A stretch of 64,000 nt of DNA from Mycogone perniciosa (Eukaryota; Ascomycota; Sordariomycetes; Hypocreales; Hypocreaceae). The stretch is from NCBI GenBank assembly GCA_025331125.1, contig JAOALB010000001.1, positions 62,001-126,000 on the forward strand, given 5' to 3'. A model generated the notes under the pieces. The model saw only the letters and a list, made by a program, of their open reading frames with translations. It searched no databases and had not been told where the DNA came from. Positions 1 to 11,123 of the stretch are shown here, one piece after another; positions within the stretch are counted from its first letter, which is position 1, and each line of letters opens with the position of its first letter. The translations under genes were made by a program, and so were the position numbers.

Positions 1-899
1 GCATTGGATCCCCCCAAGGGCTTACGTGCTCCTAGAAGTGTTATTTTCCGATTTCTTCTCTGTATGGTTGAAGGATGCATATCTTGCTCCCATTCTATAC
101 CACTTTTCTCTGTGGACTTTATAAGTTACTGGAGACCAGAACTCACTCCCGATATAGAAAGGAATTGGGGGCAGTGGATAGAGCTGAAGTACGAAGTAGA
201 GCGCTCGACAGTTCACTACAAAATCCACGTACTTCGTCAGTTTGCAATACGCTGCCCTGGCATCTAGTCTAGCATGGACAGTGTCCTATACTTCGCACAC
301 CCGAAAAATTGAGACGAAGTCCAGGTTTACGAGGCAGCGGATTGTTTAGTTTAGATGAATCTAAATAGGGAGCCATATTACTGTAGCACCTACGGAGTAC
401 GAAGTACACAGGCAGTAGTATATCGTAGTGGTACTAGTAAGGTGGTAGATAGTAGTAGTATTACTAAAGCTCGTACGGAGTACGGAGTACATGGTGCTAT
501 TTTCAGGATCAAGGTGGGCATTAATAATGCCTGTCCAAAGCCCAGTCGGCCCCTCACTCATCCCCTCGTCGATATCCGGCGTTCCGCAGCCCAACTCCTC
601 GATGCTGCCCCAATCAGCTGGGCCAAAAGCGACCAAGCTATGGAATCAGCAAAGGCCCTAAGGACTCCTAGTGTTGCGCAGTTGACTATCGTTAACACCC
701 TAGCCGGAACCTAAATCGCTGCTGGCTGTTCCCCTGTCAAATCGCGCTTGTTGGCGTTGGCCGTCCGAGCCCGACCATGTCCTGATTCCAGCCTGCCCAG
801 CCTGCCCAGCCGAAGCGAACGCTATTTTCTCTGCTACCGTTTTCCCTCCGCTACCAGCCGGCTGCATCGTGACTGTACGAGGAGTAGGATCTATGTGCC
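1..899. other. Intergenic region upstream of the F-box gene
   Basis: No supportable gene. The stretch holds several short open frames on both strands with no recognisable protein. Positions 391-406 and 473-490 carry overlapping TACGGAGTA/TACGAAGTA motifs of the kind seen in most gaps of this window, with GTAGTA-rich sequence between them (about 417-465). The last 150 bases are the probable promoter and leader of the F-box gene. Confidence 0.6.
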
Positions 900-2938
900 A
901 TGGCCCTGCCTGGCCGGCCGTCGCGTTGGGACGAGCTCCCGGATGAGATCTTGCTCCAGATCTTGAGCTGTGAGTTCTCCACTTACCCCTCCACAGCCTT
1001 CGTCGAGCTGGGTGCTTACTCTACTCTGCTTGCTCGCAACTAGATCTCGACCCTTACCACATCACCAGATTGCAGCTCGTTTCGCGCAAGCTTCAAAAGC
1101 TGTGCCTCGACGACGAGCTGTGGAAACGGCACTGCTTTGAGGAATCGCCATGGTACCAATCGCTCAAGAACCATCGCAACCTCTTCGCCCCACTGATCGA
1201 GCCCCAAGACGACCCCGAAAATGAGACGGTGCTGCTGAACCCAGAGAGCACTGATAGGAATACACGAAAGAAGGAGAGCGGCGTTAAGCCAGCCCATCGA
1301 CGGACAAAGCGATGTCGAGAGCTCCAGGATATGGCGAACTGGGATCCCGCATTTCCTAGTGAGCGAGTGTCCTGGTATGACGAGTACATCCAGCGCAATG
1401 GGCCGGCCTGCGTCAACTGGCTCCAGACACCCCGCATGCACGATCGAGGGGTTGAAGCCATTATCGAAGCGAGGGGCATGGAGCTTTACCATCCTTACAG
1501 TGGAAATGACGGTCTCGGCACAATGCTGGCTGTTTCGCCGCTGGACGACGGGTCAGTCTGCCTATGGGATATCAAAGGAACGCGGAAGAAGGCTGGCGCG
1601 GTTCTCGCGAGAAGCAAGTCCGACATCCTCTTTATCGATGGGCCAGGCAGTCAAAATGCCAGGCGATCTAAGAAGGTCGATACAGGGGTCACGGAATGTG
1701 TCAGTATAGATAACCACAGGCATCGAGCGTATTTCGCGATACAGAGTCGTGAGTGAAGAGTTCCGAGCACAACAACTAAGACACGGAAAAAGACTAACTG
1801 GTAGCCTTGGACAGATCTTTTCGAAGTGGACCTCCATCGCTTGGAGGTTGTAAATCGGGAATCGTTCGAATGGTCTATCACAACATTATCGTCGATCCAG
1901 GACGGTGTGCCTCTAACAGTGGGCACGTCCCTCGGGATACATCTGCATGATTTTCGTGCAAGGGCCCGAGTGTCACAGGATGTCGTGGAACGGGTGGACG
2001 GATCCGACTGGGATGACAACGATGTCTACAGGGCTATCTTTGACCCAAGACCTCTTCCTCCATATGCGCCTTTGTCTCAACCCACCCCCGTCAGTATCCT
2101 GCACCTCCCCCGCCCCGGATCACATGCACTTGTATCAGATGATATCTACGTGGCTGGTCGGTTTTCCAGCATCTTGCACTATGACCGGCGCAAATTCCCT
2201 GTTATCGTGGGGTCCATCCACTCGGGATCGACCACGATCAACAGCTTGGTGGCCTTGCCATATCCGTTCTCCACATTGGACCACGAGGTCAGGCGGCATG
2301 GAGAGCTCACAGCTGAGCAAGCACTCAAAATAAAGACGACCGGGGAAGGGCGGACGTTGATTGCTGGGGGAACATACAAATCTAAAGGATCCTTGGAAAT
2401 CTATGGGCTCAGTCCAGCCACAGTCCCGATAGGTCGCGAGATGCTGCAGAACTCAGCCATGAAGAACCGCCAATCGGCAGCATCCTCTTCAATCCTGTCA
2501 GTGACAAATCATGGAACCAAGATTGTCTTCTCGGATGGGGCTGGCCTATTAAAATGGTTTGAGAGAGATGGATCGACCGAGTGTCGCCGGCTCAGAATCG
2601 GTCATTGCGAGGGCGATGACGCACCGTCACTGTTTGCATCCATGAGTGCGGCAGGCGAACTGGCGCGCAAGATTGTCTCTACACAGTCAAAAGATGCCCA
2701 AGACCGGCCAAACAATGATAACATTCTCTTCTGGACAGGAGAGAGGCTGGGACTAGTGAGCTTCACACCGACGCCGCTATACCACTCAAAGGACTTTGAT
2801 GACACCGGGAACCCGGAATCGGCGGCGGAGGAGCAGGAGAGGCGACGATACGCGGACCAGATGCGCGAGGCTCTGAATCGGCAGGCGGACGAGGTTAGAT
2901 TTATGGCTAATTTTGGAGAAGGGGCTCGGACTGCATGA
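900..2938 (+). CDS. F-box protein with a WD40-like C-terminal region
   Basis: Three exons, 900-969, 1044-1748 and 1815-2938, join in frame to 632 residues. The ATG at 900 is followed by an F-box at about residues 11-52 (LPDEILLQILSYLDPYHI then LQLVSRKLQKLCLDDELWK). The first intron, 74 bp with a GTGAGT donor, cuts through the F-box, so an annotation starting in exon 2 would lose it. F-box proteins recruit substrates to SCF (Skp1-cullin) ubiquitin ligases. The rest has weak WD-repeat-like pieces (SPLDDGSVCLWDI near residue 190) suggesting a beta-propeller substrate-binding half, and ends in a charged helix. The second intron is 66 bp (1749-1814). F-box and gene structure are secure; the substrate cannot be read from sequence. 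Confidence 0.88.
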
Positions 2939-4659
2939 TGGCGTAGAGTCATGTATTCAGAGGGCATGGGGCTACGAAGTACTTCGTGCACATCAGTCGA
3001 GATGACCATTGGCTTGCCTGAATGGTTTTTGAGGCAAATCCGGGAGAATATAATATTTGACAAATATCGTACTGGACCCTGGACCGCGCTTATGGGTGGT
3101 GATGATGGTGGTGATGATGTCTCTGTACTCGTAAGACGTTGTGGAAACAAGGCATGGGTGTTTGATAGGGCTGGCGTCTTCCGCCTCATCGGAGCATTGC
3201 CAGGATGGGAAGAGAATGGCAAGCCAACGAATCCAGAGATGTCCGCTAAACCAAGACACTACCAACGAAAAACTACGTCAATGCGCCCTGCTACCTTTGT
3301 TTCTACTTCGTACTACCTATCTGTTGACGGAATTTGTTGAGGGCTGAAGGCTCATGCTGCTGTTTTGCATCATCATCCAGGCAGATGAAGTACGTGCCTA
3401 TGTACTTGCTCGTTCCGCGAATAAGAAACGGCCAATGCAGGATGCAGGACTGATAACATGGGGGTTTCTTGGCTCGTATGCCAACCCGAAGATTCAAAGG
3501 GTCTGCCTACCTATAAAAAGAATTTCATGCTCGTGTGAATGGGCCCAAAGACGAGGGATGAGGATCCCACGGTGGGACTCTGATGGCAAGAATACGTATT
3601 TGGCATCCATGCCGCTAGGTATGAAAGCAATAGTTACGGAGAACGGAGTACGAAGGAGAGTTACTACTATCAACGAGAGCCCCCCTCATGGTCCGGGCGG
3701 CCAAGGCTGCATTTGGGAAACGCAAGTTGGGAAGATGAGGTTAGATTTGGCGTCTGCAGCTCGTCATATGACTAGAAGGCTTGATATTACGCAGAGCTAA
3801 GACGAACTGTTGTTGGAGACACATTGATGCATCAATCAGTGGGCTCAACAAGACGATGGCCAGCGTATAGACGCTAGGATCTATGCGGACTGGACGCCAC
3901 CTCCACTGAAGTACAACGCTGTGAGCACGCGCCATCTGCAGTGAAAGCGAGCGACATGCAGCCAGCAGTAGTAGTAATAGTAGTACGAGTACTATAGCAG
4001 GAAAGAAGAGATTATAGCAGAGCGTCATGGTGAGAGGTGGAGAGAATAGGTTGATAATGCTGCTGCTTACACAATACAAACCTGGTTATGAGTGAGCCCT
4101 CGAGAGGCAACCAACCCAGTTGATCGTGCTAGATGCCCCGTATTCTGCCCTTTACTGGGCGACCGTGCCGCCCCAAGCCCGCTGATAAGGCCCGGAGCCC
4201 TCCCTGGATGCATAGCGCATAGCGCATACATGATGCATGCTGCACACCGCTGGATGTGGATTTGATCCAGAGGAGTCTGGCCAGCCAGAAGGCGCCGCCA
4301 ACGGCGGAACTGGGACGGGGATATCTTGATCTGTTCAAGGGTTTTTTGTATCTGCTTCGTATGGATGTATCATACTGGGAGGGTGTGATGGGAAGAGGGG
4401 GAGACAAATCCGGTGAGACTCGGCGAGAGGTGAGGAATATTAGATGCGAGTAACACAGAGCAGAGAGGCAATGTAGATGTAAATACACATCATGTTGGTG
4501 TAGATCTCTCCCTCAAGAGAGAAATCTTGGAAAGATGGAATGAAGGGACTGGAATAGAAAAAAAAAACACCATGATATTGTAGGCCAACGCAGACAACCA
4601 AAAAAGAGAGACAACGATTGCATCATCGTACTTGTTTCCTCTGCCACCTCATAATACAC
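2939..4659. other. Intergenic region between the F-box and SprT genes
   Basis: No convincing gene on either strand. It holds scattered TACGAAGTACTTCGT-type motifs (about 2973-2986, 3305-3315, 3635-3652) and a GTAGTAGTAATAGTAGTACGA run near 3965-3990. A 148-codon frame at 3354-3800 has no recognisable domain and is probably chance. Confidence 0.5.
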
Positions 4660-4744
4660 ACATTTATATATACACCTACAAAGCACCAAGTACACCTAGC
4701 TCATAGCCTACCGACATACATACATGACCCCCATCCACGCTGGC

Positions 4745-4761
4745 AGACAGACAGACAGACA
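4745..4761. repeat. AGAC tetranucleotide microsatellite
   Basis: Four consecutive AGAC units in the presumed promoter/leader region of the SprT-like gene. Direct reading of the sequence; no function implied. Confidence 0.85.
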
Positions 4762-4792
4762 ACAAGGCGATGATTCCAAGACGATGCCGCCT

Positions 4793-4813
4793 GTCGTGTC
4801 GTGTCGTGTCGTG
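4793..4813. repeat. GTGTC pentanucleotide repeat
   Basis: About four tandem GTGTC units, 30 bp downstream of the AGAC microsatellite and also in the long 5' region of the SprT-like gene. Confidence 0.8.
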
Positions 4814-4965
4814 CTGCGGCTGGTCTTTAGCACTGCAGGGTTTCTCCAGCGTGCCACGGCTGTGATTTGACCAGCGCCGCAGAGGGAGGCAAAAAACGGG
4901 CTCTGAATTTTTTTTGGAGACACCCCAAGTCGCTGACTGCCAGCCTGCAGCACGATTTGTGTTCT

Positions 4966-5085
4966 GCCCCCTTTTTTTTCTTGCCCTTCCTTTTCACTTG
5001 TACTTTGGAACTTTGTCTCCTCTTGTCACTTTTCTTGTTTCCCTTTCCCTTTATTATCCCTTTATACTTAATGAATGTATGTATG
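4966..5085 (+). promoter_or_regulatory. Pyrimidine-rich core-promoter tract of the SprT-like gene
   Basis: A long T/C-rich stretch (runs of T8, then CCCTTCC, CTCCTCTTG, TTTCCCTTTCCC) ends in ATTATCCCTTTATAC about 300 bp before the ATG at 5390. Filamentous fungi often carry CT-rich tracts just upstream of transcription starts. A TATA-like TTTATATATAC lies further upstream at about 4663-4673. The actual start site is inferred, so the leader could be about 300 bases long. Confidence 0.45.
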
Positions 5086-5389
5086 GCTATCGTGGATTAA
5101 TTCTCGCCTAGCCCATGCATCCATTCAGCAGCCCGACCCTCCTGTCATCCCACACGCCAGCGCTCGTCAAGACCAATCAAGCCGCCGGAGCCAGCTCACA
5201 CCCTCTTAGGTACATACCTATCGAGCTTCTCCACTGCTCTGCTCTGCCAGCAGCCGAACCTCTCCTCTACATACACATACAACAACAGCTCATCCCAACG
5301 TATTCACCGTCCCTCTCACTCTCACTGGCACAAACAGCGCCTGGAGTCTCCTCTCCTCTCCTCTGGCGGTGGGCTCGAGAGCATGATCA

Positions 5390-6889
5390 ATGGCCTTTTG
5401 GGTGGTTGGCGGGGGGAATCCGCTTATTGACGCTTCCGCTGTCTCCTCATCGTCCATGCCCGCTTCTTCCCCCAGTCATGTGGCGGCGGCAGCCTACATC
5501 GAACAGCAGCATCAACAGCAGCAGCAGCAGCAGCGCGGAGCCAGTGGCAAACGAAGAGTGGTCTATCCAGATGCCACCGCCACAGCATGCAGTGATGCGG
5601 GCTGCTATGGCCTCACCAAGCGGCCGAGGCTAGACGATTGGGGCCGCGTTGTCGTGGGCTACCATGGCCATCACAGCGCCTGCGAGTACGACTACGACTA
5701 TCCCGGGGTAGACGCCCCCCTCGGCCACTCCGGCTCTGCGTCTGCGTCTGCGTCTGCGCCTATGGACAGACGCGACTCAATACACGTCAAGAATCTTGCC
5801 TTTTTCGTCATCCGGGAGCGCAAGCCCTCCCCACCCCCGACGACGCCAACCCCACCACCTCCGCCCATGTCCCCGGACCCCCGGATCGGACTCCCGCCGC
5901 CGCCGCCACCTCCGGGAACCGCCAGTGGACTCGGATCCGCGCCCCTCGGACCCGCCGCCATGGAGCGGACGCAGTCGGGACTGTCCATCTCATCCGATAC
6001 TTCTACCGTGAACTCGCCATGCGACCAGGACGGTGACTCCCTGCTCAGCGACCTCGCCGCCGCACGACTCGTCCGCCGCCACGTCGCCAACATACGCCAC
6101 CGTCGACACCGCGATTCGCAGCACGGCCGTATCCTGAAAGCCCTCATCAACCCCAAGTCCCGAGGCGCCGACTTTCCTCTCGATAACGACGCGCTGCGGA
6201 GCATCTTCTCCGCTGCCAACGAGCTCTTCTTCGCGAACAAGCTATCCCAACGCGTCAAATGGGACTGGAGTCATCCCGCCAGCGCTCAATACCAAAGCCA
6301 CATCGTCGGCACCACAGCCCTGCGCCGGAGTGCTCGTCTCGGCGGGTATGAGACCCTCATAGTGCTATCCTCGCCTATCCTCAAGGACACAAAGTACAAC
6401 CGGCGACTGCTCATCTCCACGTTTCTGCACGAGATGATCCATAGCTTCCTCTTCATCACCTGCGGCTTCAAGGCCCGACAGTGCGGTGGCCATACACAAG
6501 GCTTTCGCCAGATTGCCGAGATCATCGACGAGTGGGTTGGGAAGGACTACCTGCGACTGCGCGACATGGAAGCTGACCTAGAGCGCTTCATTGACGATGA
6601 CGATACACACATCCCTACTACTACCAACGCCGCTGCTCCTATCGACGACGGTATGCCACATGTAAACAACTACAATAACAACGCGAACCACAACGGCGGC
6701 GGCAGTCCCGCTTGGGCTGTTTCCGAATGGCGCCACCCCGAAACCCACGACTACCCTACCATCCGAGCCCCCCAGCCATACAAAGGATACTCCAACCCCG
6801 GTGAATGGGAGTGGCACGACCGAGAAGGGTTCCGAGCTCGTGGCGTCCACCACACACAGCATACAACAGGCTCACCATACCATTTTTAA
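5390..6889 (+). CDS. SprT-like zinc metalloprotease domain protein
   Basis: Single exon of 499 residues from the ATG at 5390. Residues about 265-395 form a SprT-like domain: ANELFFANKL, then HEMIHSF at 347-353 (His347, Glu348, His351) and a third zinc ligand in GGHTQGF (His368), the HExxH...H pattern of the family. SprT proteins such as Spartan and Wss1 cut proteins crosslinked to DNA; whether this one does so is inference. The N-terminal half is low-complexity: a polyglutamine stretch near residues 40-48, an Ala-Ser repeat near 116-124, and a proline-rich block at about 145-180. No zinc-ribbon or ubiquitin-binding motif is evident in the hydrophilic Asn/Asp-rich tail (400-499). A poly-A run follows the stop directly. 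Confidence 0.85.
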   Translation: MAFWVVGGGNPLIDASAVSSSSMPASSPSHVAAAAYIEQQHQQQQQQQRGASGKRRVVYPDATATACSDAGCYGLTKRPRLDDWGRVVVGYHGHHSACEYDYDYPGVDAPLGHSGSASASASAPMDRRDSIHVKNLAFFVIRERKPSPPPTTPTPPPPPMSPDPRIGLPPPPPPPGTASGLGSAPLGPAAMERTQSGLSISSDTSTVNSPCDQDGDSLLSDLAAARLVRRHVANIRHRRHRDSQHGRILKALINPKSRGADFPLDNDALRSIFSAANELFFANKLSQRVKWDWSHPASAQYQSHIVGTTALRRSARLGGYETLIVLSSPILKDTKYNRRLLISTFLHEMIHSFLFITCGFKARQCGGHTQGFRQIAEIIDEWVGKDYLRLRDMEADLERFIDDDDTHIPTTTNAAAPIDDGMPHVNNYNNNANHNGGGSPAWAVSEWRHPETHDYPTIRAPQPYKGYSNPGEWEWHDREGFRARGVHHTQHTTGSPYHF

Positions 6890-7571
6890 AAAAAAAAACC
6901 CAAACCCTACTACGGAGGGAGTGCTTATCCCATCACCCCCTTTTGGCTAGGCCATTCATTTTACTCATTCTCTTTCATGTGTATGTGTTTTTTCTGTTTT
7001 CTCAAAGCGTCCTAATCCCTTTCGTTTATTCCCTATGTGTAAATGATGCGGGACAATATCCACGACAGGAAATGAGACGGTGGGGAGTGTAAGGAAAGCA
7101 TGGCAAGCGACGGAGTTCTTCTTTTTGCGTGGTTTTTTTCTTCTTTTCTTTTCCCTTTCACTTTCCGGTGCATATATAGACCTTTATTCTTTATATATAG
7201 CATCATTTCATTGTGAAAAAGCTGGTTGGATCTCAAGCGTTGTATTGCGTGTAACTCTCTATGTACTACTTATACCCATTAGGTTTTCTTCTTTATGATG
7301 CGTGGTCACACATTCAGATAGCTTAATGGAAGTACGAATTATGATCATGTCAACTTTTTTCCAAAACCGTGCTCATGGGTATTTTTAATCTACATCATAA
7401 CTAGGTCCATCGCGTTTCTCATGGCATGTCGTTCAGCGCCGGTAACAATGCAATACAACACCCCATTTTCTAAAATGCCAAATGCCAAATGACAAAATAT
7501 GTGAGCGGCGGAGCAGTGACTTGACACTACGCCTGACGGAGGCTTTCTCTCCTGGCATCCACCGAAAAATA
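6890..7571. other. Spacer between convergent SprT and MFS genes
   Basis: Probable 3' untranslated sequence of both neighbours. It contains T-rich and TC-rich runs (about 7110-7165), TATATATAG near 7190, and no supportable reading frame. The TC-rich run looks promoter-like on the plus strand, but nothing coding follows it. Confidence 0.55.
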
Positions 7572-9700
7572 CTACTTGCTTCCGTTGCTGGTGGTGTTAT
7601 AATTCGTCCCCTGGTTCCTATTATTTTTGAGCAGAGGCGATGATACAGTCGCCTCATCCTCTGAATCGTCGTCCTCGATCGCATTTTCGCTTGACAGCAC
7701 ATTCTCATTATCCTCCGTGTCGCTATTGTCCGCTGAAGTTGTTGGTCCATCACCCTCCTCAATCATGAACGCCGTGAAAGCCCCAATGGTTCCAATAATT
7801 CCGAGAAAGAAGTACGCTGAAACCATGTAGCCATGCTCAGCACCCCACGAAAACACCAGTCCGGTGGAGGCAGGACCGAAGGCTCTGCCTAGACCGCTAA
7901 ACATGGTAGCAAACCCGTTCAGAGTTCCCAGAACTCGAAGAGAGCTGCAGGAGTTGGTGAGGAGGATGGTTGTAGATGGGAAGGCGATAATAATAGCAAC
8001 GGCTTTAATCATCATAACAATCAGGATCGCAGCGAAGCGCGTCCTGGGAGTCGGCAGAAGCGATGTGTATGGAGTAATAACGTAGATGAACGGCAACATA
8101 ATAACTGGGGCGCATTAGTCCGGTAACCAAGGTAGAGATTCTTTGCATAGAAAACTTACAGCATATTTTAAGACACTTGAGAACACCGAAACGGGCCACC
8201 AGGGGTGGATAGAGAATGAACTGGATCAAGCCGCACGTAATGCCGTATATGGTAAAAATAGTTCCAATCGTACCTGAATCGAGACCAAATCCACCTGTAA
8301 AGTAGAATGGGAACTTGGTGTTTTCGGGAGTTCGGGGAATGACCGGGTAGTCCAGGAAGACAGTAATGTTCTGGTCGTAGGCGACAGAATGGAAAGCCAA
8401 GAATGTGTAGGCCACAAGGTTCACAACCGTTTGGTATGTAAAGACCTCCTTTATCCCTGGTGAACCTTGCTTTGACGAGCCCTTCTTTGGTGTTACACTA
8501 GTTGGGACAAGAGGTGCAGTGGCCTCTCCATCCACGAACGACCTTCGACGCTGAGCAGCCTGCTGAGGCTTGCGACTGAATGCCCGAGTGAGGCGCTTCC
8601 CGACCAATAGACCCCAGTCCTCATGTTCGCGCTTATCTGCCAATGTTTCCTTTTGAATTGTTAATATTTTCGAGGCTGAGTTCTGTTGAGGCTAATCACA
8701 AACCTTGAGGAAGAGAGTTGCAATGGTAGCCGAGATGAGGAAGAAAACGGTTGCCATGAGATTCGGCAAAGCATAGGGGAAACGCTTAAAAAACTCGATA
8801 TCACCAAAGACACTTGGAAATTGTTTAGCGGGATTTGCAAAGAAACCTCCGAAAGCTGGCCCTACGACCGAGCCCAAAGACCAAACCAGGGGCATAATAG
8901 AGAAGGCTCTAGGTTGGAGTTCTCTTTCTGGCACCATCTCGGCAACCATGGTTCTGATGATACCAACTTCAAGCGTTTGGTCAGCGTCTCACTAAATCCT
9001 TTCTGACATAGGTAATCCAAGGTCATACCATTTCCATTACCACCTCCTTGAATTGCTCGAACAGCGATAGCCATTGGTAGACTTGTCGACATGCCCCATA
9101 TTATGAAACAGATCATGGTGCTGATGAGACCACTGATCAAGGCTGGTTTCCTACCAAAGCGATCGGATGCCTTTCCCCAGGGTACGGCAGTAATACTTTG
9201 ACTAAGAGAGAAAACAGCAGATGTCAGGCCAGCCCATTTTGCAACCTGGTCACGCTTAACACCAAAGTCTCGGATCATCTCAGGCAGATAGGGAAAGACA
9301 GATGTATACGCCAGCGGCTCTGCAAATCTGGCAACAGCTGTGGTTCAGTTAGCATAAGCATTGACAGCATGCGGGAAGTTGCTCGAGGGAATGCGGCCTG
9401 TCAATTTCTAAGACCGGATTTCTGTGCTTGTCCAACATAGCCATTGTTCCCGGCACGGGACAGACGTGAAACACCAACAGAGATGAGTCCACAGCAAATA
9501 CACCTTGACGCGACGAAGGAGAACTGACACGTCTATCTTGGACCAGAGGCTGCGCCGAACAAGTGGATCCCACTTGGGAGACGAAATCGATCGCTTTGCG
9601 GTGTGTTTGCTTTCGGCTTCCGATGTCAAAGGCCAGGCTTACCCAAGATGGCCAGCTGCTGCACGGGCAGCTTTGGCGGCGAGTCCGAGTTTCTGGCCAT
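7572..9700 (-). CDS. Major facilitator superfamily transporter (DHA1-like)
   Basis: Five exons on the minus strand (9643-9700, 9029-9337, 8704-8966, 8160-8649, 7572-8104) join in frame to 550 residues; all donors and acceptors follow consensus (for example GTAAGC, GTATGA, GTAAGT). The N-terminus MARNSDSPPKLPVQQLAIL leads into TM1. The cytoplasmic loop 2-3 motif A is intact as GKASDRFGRKPALISG. About twelve membrane segments are visible, split by a long central loop with basic and Ser-rich sequence (KREHEDWGLL to KKGSSKQGSP). The tail is acidic and Ser/Asn-rich. Overall form matches the fungal DHA1 branch that includes yeast YCR023C and plant ZIFL transporters. The substrate is not predictable. 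It is transcribed divergently from the peptidase gene at 11124. Confidence 0.88.
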
Positions 9701-11123
9701 TGTCACAGTGCCTCTACTTTCTTTCTTTGGAGGACTGCGTGATGAGAAGACAATGTACTAGAACCAAAGGCAAGTATGAGATTTACGTGCTGAAGACGAT
9801 CATGGCCTTAGCACTTGTGACGCGAGACAGAGCTGAGTAGTGCAAGAGACAATTCAAGCAAGAATGGCGCAGAGAGAGGATTGAGGTCGTGAAAAGAACG
9901 AAGTCCGAGTACGCGAAGTTCGTCAGCAGTTACATATTGCTTGTACTCTGCCAATCCGTTACCGTTTAAGAGGGCCCCCACTTGCATAAGTCATATGCAC
10001 AGCAACTGCGCTAAATCGCCACGAAATCAGCCGCTTATGCCGCTGCAGGACCTCGGGCCGCTGGGGAAAGGTCAGATGCCGTATATTCATGCTACTCCGG
10101 ATATACGTCTGTTATCGCCTGTAAAATCCATAGCACATATGTGCTCTAAATAGGTATGTTGTATTACTTGCTATGTATTAGTACTCCGTAGGTACTCCGT
10201 ATGTCATGTACAATTCGCTCCCTGCAGAACTCTGCCGTAGCTGATCGGGCATAAGATCGGCCACAGAACGATTTATGACGGATGGGTCTCATGACGCCCC
10301 ATACGTCCGACAGCGGAGTTTTTCGTGACCACGTCCGGATGTAATCGAATCCGTTCAAGCGCTGTGAGCGGGGCCTTACCGGGGTCTTCGATGATTGGAT
10401 CAGGCATGCGCTTGATGCTGAACATGCATGTCTCGATTTGCAATATTAGTACTAATACTGCCTCACCGAACTAGACCTCTGGACTGTCTGAGCAAGGGAC
10501 GGGATCAAAGAGATTTCTCTCGGGTTATCGTTACACGGCAGTATTTACTGTGTAAGAAGCACCAATCAATACTCCGTACTAGGTGGTCAATAACATCATG
10601 TTTTTTTGCTATCCGCAATCAAGATAATATCACGGAGATAAGGAAGTATGTACTTCGTACTTCGTAATGTTTCAGTAATCCGCTTTCTGTGGCTGGTGCG
10701 TCCTTTTGCTGTGGCGGTGAACTCCTCGCCTCGCTTACAGCAAATTAGGCAGGAGGTCATTGAGCCGTGGAATGACGTGATGAACATTTGATGTCTTGAA
10801 CACGGATGAAGTGATATCAATAACCAGCTTAACACTTCTGACACTGCATTATGACCTGGAGTCACTGCTCCCCTCCATGATTTCGCCATTGTAGATGTTT
10901 TGCCAAATACTGTGAACTCAATACTCATAGTTAGCTCAGCATGGCCAAGGTGTGAGTACTATTTACCAGCCTCACCAGTCACACCTGTGGCGTGGCGAAT
11001 CAAACACAACACATCACAAGACCTGCCGCGCGGCAAGGGTCCTTTACCCGATTTCATCTTCAATTAACACTTCCAGGCTAGAGCTGATGCTTCAACTCCA
11101 GGTCGCCATCTGAGCCTGAAAAG
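9701..11123. other. Divergent promoter region, MFS transporter / M28 peptidase
   Basis: No gene seen. The spacer carries two adjacent TACTCCGTA copies at about 10182-10202, another at about 10569-10578, and TACTTCGTACTTCGTA at about 10651-10666. The short frames on either strand have no recognisable content. It must contain promoters for both flanking genes; no clear TATA box could be assigned. Confidence 0.5.

Noticed and set aside
5115..5633. 172-codon plus frame overlapping the SprT start
   Set aside because: Out of frame with the protease and low-complexity; it reads the leader and polyQ region in another frame.
7110..7200. CT-rich promoter-like tract after the SprT gene
   Set aside because: No open frame follows on the plus strand; more likely part of the 3' region.
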